A stretch of DNA of 64,000 nucleotides from Silene noctiflora. Taxonomy: Eukaryota; Streptophyta; Magnoliopsida; Caryophyllales; Caryophyllaceae. The position numbers were made by a program, and so were the translations under genes. This document shows positions 55,676 through 64,000 of the stretch, piece after piece. The DNA is taken from assembly GCA_009801015.1 (NCBI GenBank), contig VHZZ01000011.1:576968-640967 (forward strand), in the 5' to 3' direction. Every line of letters begins with the position of its first letter. Positions within the stretch are counted from its first letter, which is position 1. The notes below the pieces were generated by a model. That model did no database searches. It was given only the letters and a program-made list of their open reading frames with translations, and had not been told where the DNA came from.

Positions 55676-56159
55676 ATTTACTAGCTTGCAAGGTTTTGTC
55701 TTGTTTTTTGGTGACATTAAAGTTAATGTTTCATTTTGTAGTCTGCAAATATATCTGTTTTTTTTTTTTTTTTTTTTTTTTTTGAGGTTAGTTGCAGATA
55801 TCAGTATTACTGATAAGAATTGTGTCTTTAATAAGTAGTCTTACAATTTGGTGTTCATGTACAAATATAAATTATATTTAATCAGTTCCATTTTTTTTTT
55901 TTTTGCGATTTTTGGTAAATAAACTAAAAGAATTGTCAACCCGACTAAAAAAATGTGTTAATCCGACAGAAGAATAGTTGATTTACGTTTCTCTCCGTCG
56001 ACAAGTTTCATTTCATCATCAAATTACTGTACCTATATATTGCAAGTCCGACACTCAAAAATGCATCCGAATCCAAACCAGGGTGTAGTATGCAAAGAAC
56101 AACACACAGGTGCAACTTTTCACATCAATGTGCAATGTGACAATATGTTAATATGTAAC
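55676..56159. other. MLKL 3' region
   Basis: 3' untranslated and intergenic DNA, with T runs at about 55760-55783 and 55891-55904. No other feature seen. Confidence 0.35.
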
Positions 56160-56720
56160 TAGACCGGTCAAAACTCGATCCGACCCGGAAACCCGACCAG
56201 TCCGACCCGTTTTTAGGGTTACAAACCCGGGTTTTTCGACCCGTAACCCGTTTGACCCGAACCTGAAATGACCTGTTATTTTAGGGTTGAGACCCGACCC
56301 GAACGGGTCGACCCGTTGGGTCAAAGATAAATCAAATTTTATTAAAATATTAATATTTATATATTATAATAGTTAAAAAATTATTTTTTATTATTAAAAA
56401 TTACAAATACAACTAAAAAGTCAATTTTATATAACTTTTATATACCTAATAATAAAATAATTATTAAAAAAACTTTAATTTAATAGTTATGTCAATATAA
56501 TTAATGTAAATGTTGAAATAATTAATATAAACGTTGAATATGATTAAAATATTAATTTTAAATATGTTTTACCTTTTTAAAAATTATTTTTTTAATTAAA
56601 AAAATAGATTAAAAAAGACGTTATAAATTATTTCTTGACCCGTATTCCGACCCTAACCTGACCCGTGACCCGTATGACCCAACCCGGGACCCAACCCGCC
56701 CGACCCGTTTGACAGGTCTA
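56160..56720. mobile_element. hAT-type element with ACCCGA arrays, 8-bp duplication
   Basis: TAGACCGGTCAAAAC and GTTTGACAGGTCTA inverted ends, with TATGTAAC duplicated exactly (56152-56159 and 56721-56728). GACCCG arrays at both ends enclose an AT-rich body of about 300 bp. Best-preserved copy of the family seen at 12431, 36912 and 50459. Confidence 0.88.
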
Positions 56721-56915
56721 TATGTAACTATCACAAAACTCGAATTTGGATACTTGTGCTATTTTAGGGGTACACCATAAAAAATCTCTAATTTATTTAT
56801 ATCTTTATTTAATTTCCAAAAACTAATAAAGGAAAGAAAAGTGATAACAAAATATGGAAAGTAATTAAACGCGGGAAAATCATATCGGAAAACACTCAAG
56901 AACAACCCAACAAAC

Positions 56916-57281
56916 ATGTCGATGATAATGGCTATTCCGAAGAACGAGCAGAGTCGGAAACACCAAGAAGAAGAAGAAGAAGAAGATTACGATAATTATG
57001 ATGATGGATATTACTACAACGGGCATTATTACGGGCCACCTAAACCTCATCATCAAAACCCACACCTTCCATGGCGAAAACCTTGGACTGCTAAAGACGG
57101 TGCTGCTGTTCCTGTGGAAGACGTTGCGCAACGTCGAGCTGATGATGCTAAGATGAGGAGTTTGGTTAAGAGGTTGAACAAGTCTCCTAATTCTGTATTC
57201 AACAAGGAATGGACTCAAGTTCGAAACAAGTCTCGTCAAGCTGCGGCTAAAAGTCGCGGCATCCTACCCGTGTTGTCATGA
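56916..57281 (+). CDS. Unrecognised 121-residue acidic/Tyr-rich protein
   Basis: Single open frame, not recognised as any named family. Visible parts: a short N-terminus (MSMIMAIPKNEQ), an acidic run of six Glu then DYDNYDDGYYYNGHYYGPPK (about residues 18-43), a proline/histidine patch with LPWRKPWTAKDGAA, and a basic, probably helical C-terminal half (RRADDAKMRSLVKRLNKSPN, WTQVRNKSRQAAAKSRG). No signal peptide or membrane segment. The change from acidic low-complexity N-terminus to structured basic C-terminus, and the codon-like composition, suggest a real gene, perhaps conserved in plants. A second in-frame Met at residue 3 or 5 could serve. It is convergent with NPGR2. Confidence 0.6.
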   Translation: MSMIMAIPKNEQSRKHQEEEEEEDYDNYDDGYYYNGHYYGPPKPHHQNPHLPWRKPWTAKDGAAVPVEDVAQRRADDAKMRSLVKRLNKSPNSVFNKEWTQVRNKSRQAAAKSRGILPVLS

Positions 57282-57824
57282 CTGAATTCAGTACTTAGTC
57301 GAGTTCTTGTGAGAGACGGTCGTACATTAAGTTGTCGAGCGCCTGTAAACCCGTTGTTTTTTGTTGCGAGTGACGGTAAATAAATGGAAAATTTTAACGA
57401 TAGTAATTTTTATTTGTGCCATCTTTCGATTCATAATCTTATGACTACTTTTCCTCTTAAAAATCTATTTCATTGAATAATTTACGTTTCTAAAATTTAT
57501 GTGCCGAGAGGCTAGACCAAAGCGAACAGAGCTCCAACGTAATCTCTATCGCGAACTCAAGAATCAATATCAATACAACAAATTGAAAGCAACGATGATT
57601 TTCAGTCATACTGAACCCAAGCTGTTCGTAAGATCCATTATTTTCGCTAAATTGCAAGATGCATTATTTTCGAACCACCACAATATGTATTTACAACCAA
57701 ATTATCCGATATACAATATGTTACGTACAAGATATTATATTAATATATACCCTTTAACACGAAAGTGAACTCAAAACTCCGTATTTCTCTTCCTAAAAAG
57801 AAGAGGCGTCGGAAATTACGTGGG
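57282..57824. other. Intergenic region between convergent genes
   Basis: Holds the 3' ends of the unrecognised gene and of NPGR2. An 89-residue open frame at 57499-57768 lacks protein-like features and is not called. Confidence 0.35.
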
Positions 57825-60800
57825 TCATCTAAAGGGTTCGACAGGAGCGGTCTCTTCAAGGATAGTTGCGGTTTCAAAACATTCTACGGCTTCAGAAATA
57901 GATGATTCTTGGTCTGATTCACAGAGAAGGCCAAGGTTAAACCAGGCAACATGATTCATCCTATCAAACTTGAGAGCATTCATCAGAAAGCTTCTAACAA
58001 CGGAATTAGACTTGCTGTTTAAACGTCTGAGATTAATAGCTGATCCGATTAAACTGGGAACATGAGAAGGGTCGATATTCAAGGACATCTGGAAAGCATC
58101 TAGGGCTTCTTTGCCAAGTCCTTTTGCTTCAAAAAACAATCCTGTAAAAGTTTACCACGGCTCTTGAATCAGGATCAGGGTCTGGCGATGCATCAGAAAA
58201 GCTGGCAAAGCTCAACAAGTATATTACAAATGTCACCCAAGAAAAACACCAAAACAATATCCCAACTTCAGTTTTCACGAGAAGATTTAGTTAAGAACTA
58301 TGTTGCCATGTCGGACACTGTACACTCGGACATGGGTGGGATACTCGGACATTTCATTTATAACCAATTGTTTTTTTTTTTTTTTAAATAGCTGAACCCG
58401 ACACTCGTGTCGGATACTTCTAACAGTGTCCGAGCAACATAGGTTAAGAATATATGCGGATAGGATGTCGATGGGCCTACTTAAGACGGATACCGCATCC
58501 ACCCAAATTGGCAAGTTACATAGTGTTATGGTGGGACTGGGAGGTAGGAAGGTACGGAAGTTAAATTTTATACTTGTTGGTAGTCGTGGCCTGGCGGGGT
58601 ATTGGACGAGTTACGCGTGAGTGGGGAGAATATTGGTTCTGTTCTTTACCTGGATGGGCAGATATGGTTTCAATTCTTTACCCAGTGAACGGATAATCGG
58701 ATATGGTTTTGATTCTTTATCCACAGGAGTCTGGAGTGGATGAATTATGGAAATGTTAACCAGTGCTGGGTAGTTTCCAAGTGTAGGTGGAGGTTTTACT
58801 TGGCCGGTACCGACGCAGGAAAGCCTCCATTCACCATGGTCCCCCCTAACAACATCTTTACTATTTATCTATTACTTTCGCCTTAGCGCTAACAAGATCG
58901 TACGTTATCTGTCCAAGGCAACATTCGAAGTCGTCTGATATAAAAAGAAACATGATCTTTCACAATGTTGCACATCTTTTCTGAAGTTCTGGTAAACCGC
59001 GCTTGAGGCCTTAACCCATAGGGTAGACTGTTCACTCGATAAACTTGTATGTCTTGGCTAATCGAAAAACTTAATTTAGACAGTAAATTATACATAGTAC
59101 ATCAACGAAAGAGGTGTAGAAAATAACGCAAGAGGATAATGTGTACCTAGCGTATGCCATCTGGAGGCACAATTAGGACTGATGGCCTTGACTTTAGACA
59201 GACAAGACTCAGCATCGCTCCAGCGTGACAACTTGATGTAAAAGCAAGCCAGATCAACCCAAATATGCAGTTGTAATTGTTGATCCTGGTCCTCAAGGCC
59301 CTAGCAATAAGACACAATGACTACCAAGGATTTACTTACAGAAATAAGCCTGAGTAGTAGCTAGAATGAACCACAAACGAAAAGAACTAGTGACATTTCT
59401 AACATGCAGAAGTCAAACGTTAACAGATCCCCGTCCAATTGTAGGACATAGAGCTATAAGAAACCCCGGGAAATGGTGCTATCTAAGTTTTTCAGTCGGA
59501 AAAAGAAAAACAGGAGAACAAAAGCTTTGAAATTGACACAAACAAAGAGTGATGTGTGTGCTAATTGACTGAAACCATTTTTCCCTAAATAGCCAATATA
59601 TAGTTAGACTTTTTCGGCTGAAAGAAAACAACATTTTTCAGAACTTCCCTGCAACCTTATGTCTTATTCTTTTCGTTTCTTGGAATAATATGATGTGAAA
59701 TATCCGATGGGAAGTAACAATTAAGAAGACATTATCAGAAAACCCTCTAACATCACGGAGTCACAAACAAGCACACAGTGCTCGCAAACAATTGACAGAA
59801 TAGTTCAAAAACTATGTTCTCCGATTTCCATAACAAGCAAATGAATAAATTAGCTAAGTCGCTAGTTTCCAAGAAATACCTTCCCAGATCCGAAGCTCTT
59901 ACTTTTAACTTTAAGAATTGCAAGAAGTTGTGAGTATGTCTCAGACACCTTTTTCCAACAATCCTGAGCCATTTGGAGTTTAGCTTTTGTTCTCAAAAGT
60001 TCACCTTGTTCCCTTTGTTCTGTCTGATCAAGGGCGGCATCTATGATTCTTTCACCATCACCATACCGTTTTTGGCCAGATAAAATCCTTGCTAACAACA
60101 GCAATCCTTTAGTATCATTCCCACTTGGCAACTTCAACAAAAGCTTTGCATAATAAAGCGCAAGATCCAATTTTCTCTGAATTGCATACTCTAGACTCAA
60201 ATGAAAAATAATTGTAGAGTCTCTATAATCTGTAGATTCTACAGCGCATTCTAGTGCCTGAACAGCCTCTAACTGCCTCGCAATCCTCTCGGGCTCAGAG
60301 ATTGCTAAGTTGGCATAATTTGACAATAAAATACCCAGGAAAAAATGAATACGGGGAACGATATTATGGCAAGCATCGTCCTTGATAGCCATGGCTCTAC
60401 GAGCATATGTGATCCCTTCTTCCGCTAAGTTGGGATTTTCACAACATATTTTTGCCGCCATTAGCAATCCTGGGATATGAATCGGTTCCTCGGAATGATG
60501 CAAAAGCTTCCTCAGAAGATTCAAAGCAGCAAAATTGTCACCATGTGCATGATAACATAGAGCTAGAGTGTGGTAAACCTCCTTTCTCTCAATACTCCCA
60601 GCAGGAAGATCTTCTATTACCCGGGCTAATGCTTGGGGTTGGTTTGATACACTGAGGGCAAATGACAAATGATCCATAACTGAGGGGTCCCACTCAATAA
60701 TCCTACAAGTAAATTTTCTCAACAGAAGGGTTAGAAGTAGAATCGCCTCTTCTAAGTTGTTTTGAGGTACAAATGACGTATTGATTTGGGAAGACAAGTT

Positions 60801-62654
60801 TGGGGGGCTTGCTTCTACTCCGCTATATAAAAGGTAAACAGCAAAGTCTTTTTGTAACCTAGAAGCAGTTTCAGCATCTAGGTTCCAGCCATGGAGGAGG
60901 GCCCGGCGGTAAGCCAAGATTACGTCAAGAGGGCAATCGGCAAGCTTCCATAATTCTGGAAGCAATTCAACAGCGCTGATTATGGTCACCTTCAACTTAG
61001 AGTCGGCACCAACGTTTTCTGGCATGCCATCTGGAAACAAAGATTCAACAAGATCCAGAAAATCTTTGCATGATTGGGCAGCTTCTGCATAGAGATGATG
61101 GAAAAAATATATATCAGCTAACACTCCTCCAAAGCCTAAAGAACAAGTTCCCCCAGGCTCCAAGTTACTGATTAATTGTATCCCTCTAAGAAAGCTTAAT
61201 GTTCTTCCATGCAAAAGTCTATCATGATAATATGATCCAGAATTCCAGATACACAAACGGCAGTATTAATGAGATATGAATCATATGAAGCTGGTGAAGT
61301 AAGTCAAAGGTGGGAAACAAACACCTTAACACAAATTTTCCATGAGAGAATAATTATCCCCAAATAATTCATGCGATGCAAGGATAAGCAGACAAAAGGA
61401 TGAAAATGCACCTTGTCTGGTTTTGGGGCATAACATTTTCATGAAAAACATTTTCCTCAAGTTCCTTTTTTGGTTTGAATGAGAGGGTATTGGAAAAATT
61501 GTGAAAAATTTATCTCCCCTAATGTACCAATAACATAATTTCCCTTCGCAATCATGGAATGCAAACTTTCCCATTGCCATCCTCTTCATCCTCTTTTTAT
61601 TTTCCTTCTTACTGCACAACCAAACAAGAAAAATTGTTTGGAACTCTACTTTCCATTGAGTGAACTTTTTTTTGTTGGAAATAGTTTTGAGTTTAAATAT
61701 TTTCTACCAAAACAAATAGAGCCTCAGAAGTAGACAGATATAACAAGAGATTATGAGCTATTGAAATACCTTTAAACCTCCCAAGAGCTTGTAAAGATTT
61801 AGCCTTCAAGAACAAGGCCTCAAACAATAGGCTCACTCCACGTATAGAATTTTGCGGTTTAGGGGCCCTTTTGGAACGCTTTCGTGGATAACCTTGTGTT
61901 CTAGCGAGAGTCATTTTGATATTTGAAGTTACTATAGCAATATTGATCCCTTCAAAGACCTGTAGAGCAGCCTCTATGTTGCCTTTCTGATACTCGTATC
62001 TTCCCAACAATGCTCTTGCTTCCTGAGAGGTGTGAATGGATTAGCAAACCATATACAGCAAACATTCACCCAGTCATTTGAATATTGAATATCAACACTT
62101 ACATACATTACAATTGGCCTATCATCGAAAGATCTACAATTTAAGCTAGGCTAATGAGTAACTTAGGAAATTCATTTGTGCAGCTACGATGATGTAGTAT
62201 TTTGAGCAATGCATCATCTAATTCTGAAACAACCACAGTAAATAAAATTCCTCAAAGAGTTTACATAAGGTGCCCAAGTAGAACATGATTGGTATTCTAC
62301 ACACAATATGTTGTCAACCACAAAAAAAAAAAGGATGCCAAGGAGCTCAAGCCTGTCAACACTAGGGCTTACTATCATCAAAGCTTAACTTCGAAGATAT
62401 TTCGCTTGGAAGAAAAATTCAACGATGCCCAAATTCTTCATCATCAAGATACAAGGCACACATAAATGAAACAATAAACAAAAAAAAATAACAACCTCTG
62501 AGTTTAGCCCACCACTTTCGCTAAGAGATAACTCGGCTTCTTGAATATTAAGAATCTCATGCTCAGAATGATCTTCACCTTGTGATTCAGGCAGCTGCAA
62601 CATTTCATTGACTCTCATCTTTTCCCCTGAGCAGCAGTTCATTATTTTGTGCAT
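57825..62654 (-). CDS. NPGR2: NPGR2-like TPR protein (NO POLLEN GERMINATION related)
   Basis: Five exons: 62496-62654, 61770-62022, 59880-61084, 59147-59300, 57825-58141; 2088 bp, 695 residues, phases close. Family blocks: EARALLGRYEYQKGNIEAAL, VSLLFEALFLKAKSLQALGR, EAAQSCKDFLDLVESLFPDG, ELLPELWKLADCPL, YRRALLHGWNLDAETASRLQ, NLEEAILLLTLLLRK, EWDPSVMDHLSFALS, LLARILSGQKRY, ASRWHTLGLFFEAKGLGKEA and the end EETAPVEPFR. These are TPR helices; N-terminal NCCSGEKMRV matches the CSGEQIRVD of NPGR2. In Arabidopsis NPG proteins bind calmodulin and scaffold the PI4K-alpha1 complex at the plasma membrane with HYC and EFOP. An upstream in-frame stop supports the start; Met 5 is an alternative. The N-terminus is shorter than Arabidopsis NPGR2. 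Intron 4 holds a hAT MITE. Confidence 0.93.
58298..58442. mobile_element. hAT-type MITE with GTGTCCGA words in NPGR2 intron 4, 8-bp duplication
   Basis: Ends CTATGTTGCCATGTCGGAC and GTGTCCGAGCAACATAG are inverted repeats; GTTAAGAA is exact on both sides (58290-58297 and 58443-58450). 145 bp. A 15-T run lies in the centre. Confidence 0.88.
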
Positions 62655-63734
62655 GCTCCAACCAAGACCAATTGCTCCTTTTCAGTGTTTTTGCGGACTT
62701 CTTAGCAATCCTATTTCTCAAGAGAACTCGAGCGTCTGCCACAAGTACATACACTTAATTCAAATATAATCAACAAAAGATCTTTCCATTAACCTCAATG
62801 AAGATTACTAATAAAAATGGATACTCGAAAATGTTATCACACGATCAACACTCAAAACAGAAAAAATATTGTCAAACATACTCAGCATTATCCCGTATAG
62901 AGCCAACGACAGAGCCAACGACAGATTGAGGATCATATTAACAAAGCATTATCCCTGGTATTGCACTATTTCAGTATGGGCTTACCTTGGATAGGAGTAA
63001 TTTCTTACAGGGCAATGAAGTTGAAAATAAAGAGGAAAAGGAGGAAAGTATGGTAAATGGTCAGTGATGGTAGTGGAGCTAGCAGACGTAAAAAGGGGGG
63101 TCTATTACCCCCACAAGTAGTCCACAACAGACTAATGCATTACCTTCGGGAAGGTGAATACTATATCACTCGGTTATGAGGTAACTAATGCCCTTCTTTC
63201 CTTCTTCCCACCATCTACTAGACTACTACCACTACTTTCGTCCATTTTGCTCTTATTTTGAGCTCTATACCATGTACTCAATACTGAGGGCTTTGAGAAT
63301 AAATATCTTGCTTGACTTTTACAACACAGGCATACAACCAAAGTATCTGATCATTCAACTTATGATACAAAACTAACACATCCAAATTCATATACCAAAC
63401 AGCTTAATTTCAGTAATGCTGAAATGTAACAAGGGAATTAACACTAATAACCGTAAAACTGATTTGCATCATCCACAAACTTTAATGGACAGACCCTTTA
63501 ACTTGGCATCAACATAGTAAACTCTTGCTATTTCAGTAATTATACCCGAAAGTCGTAAACCCATTGTAAACCCTACAACTTTGTACCGCCGTACAACAGT
63601 CTTACTCATAATTTGAATTGTTATTTAGACTTCCAATTGAACATCAAAAGTCACCCCAAAATGAAACCCTCGTTCATTTTCAGTGATCATCCAAATTTTG
63701 GTGTCAAATAATCAAACAGGGCATTACCGTATAT
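62655..63734. other. NPGR2 leader/promoter and intergenic DNA
   Basis: Upstream of the minus-strand NPGR2 gene. A local tandem AGAGCCAACGAC repeat occurs at about 62898-62922. No gene seen. Confidence 0.35.
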
Positions 63735-63805
63735 GGGGGAGGGAGGAGTCGTACCTGGACATAATGTCCACTATACCTCGCTCTTAACCACTAGGCTAAA
63801 ACATC
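63735..63805 (-). mobile_element. tRNA-like SINE head (family B)
   Basis: On the minus strand TAGCCTAGTGGTTAAGAG is a near-perfect pol III A box (TRGCnnAGTGG), followed after about 30 bases by GGTACGACTCC, one base from a B-box consensus GGTTCGANTCC. Not a full tRNA: the acceptor stem is absent. Most likely the 5' head of a tRNA-derived SINE different from family A; tail and duplication not identified. Confidence 0.55.
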
Positions 63806-64000
63806 TTCCGTACTATAAACAAACACCAATCAATACGGATTTACTCAGCCACTAGTTTACTAATTAATCATCAATAAAATCCTAAAAAATAACCCATGAA
63901 ACAAATTCAAATTTAACCAAAACCCAAAACCCAATTCACAATTCAACATTAAAATCAAAAGGGTATGTCAATTTGGAGTTTCACAAGTATAATAATCAAC
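63806..64000. other. AT-rich end of window
   Basis: No feature recognised; rich in AAACCC-type words near 63,900-63,940. Confidence 0.3.

Noticed and set aside
57499-57768. 89-residue open frame downstream of the unrecognised small gene
   Set aside because: No domain or biased codon pattern, and AT-rich at its end; lies between two convergent gene ends.
60452-60655. 67-residue plus-strand frame
   Set aside because: Antisense to NPGR2 exon 3, which is clearly coding on the minus strand.

Overview
This is a nuclear plant DNA window: introns have GT..AG borders, the genes are AT-rich and widely spaced, and every recognisable product is a land-plant protein. HSPRO was first described in Beta and the repeat style would suit a Caryophyllales eudicot, but that placement is a weak inference. 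No bacterial operon, CRISPR array or phage system is present, and I found no wholly new gene system.

Layout. 1-19,900 is almost entirely repeat-rich intergenic DNA around a single intronless gene, HSPRO (2237-3682, minus). It is densely packed with short non-autonomous DNA transposons (Stowaway, hAT, Mutator-like), two copies of a tRNA-derived SINE and one solo LTR. Several elements are nested in one another, which gives a relative insertion order. Ribosomal protein P0 (19,962-22,701, minus, 5 exons) follows. Then comes a 2.2-kb PIF/Harbinger-type element (24,988-27,199) with long trinucleotide tracts.

From 27.4 kb the window is gene-rich: the Golgi Qa-SNARE SYP31 (plus, 6 exons), an AUX1/LAX auxin importer (plus, 8 exons), a small PH-domain protein of the AtPH1 type (minus, 1 exon), clathrin light chain (plus, 3 exons with a 4.95-kb first intron), arginyl-tRNA-protein transferase ATE (plus, 6 exons), a plant MLKL-type HeLo/pseudokinase (plus, 2 coding exons), a 121-residue protein I do not recognise (plus), and an NPGR2-like TPR protein (minus, 5 exons). 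All multi-exon models were assembled by eye; their phases close without internal stops.

Functional themes are housekeeping and trafficking (P0, SYP31, CLC, PH1, the PI4K-scaffold relative NPGR2), auxin transport (LAX), N-degron proteolysis (ATE) and defence/stress (HSPRO, MLKL). I see no evidence that neighbours form a functional cluster. The most unusual structures are (i) a fold-back in clathrin light chain intron 1 whose arms copy a 28-nt piece of exon 2, within a triplicated intron segment; (ii) a tandem duplication of the MLKL 3' coding end together with its splice donor; (iii) an 11-residue coding minisatellite in ATE; and (iv) several families of short transposons with well-defined target duplications.
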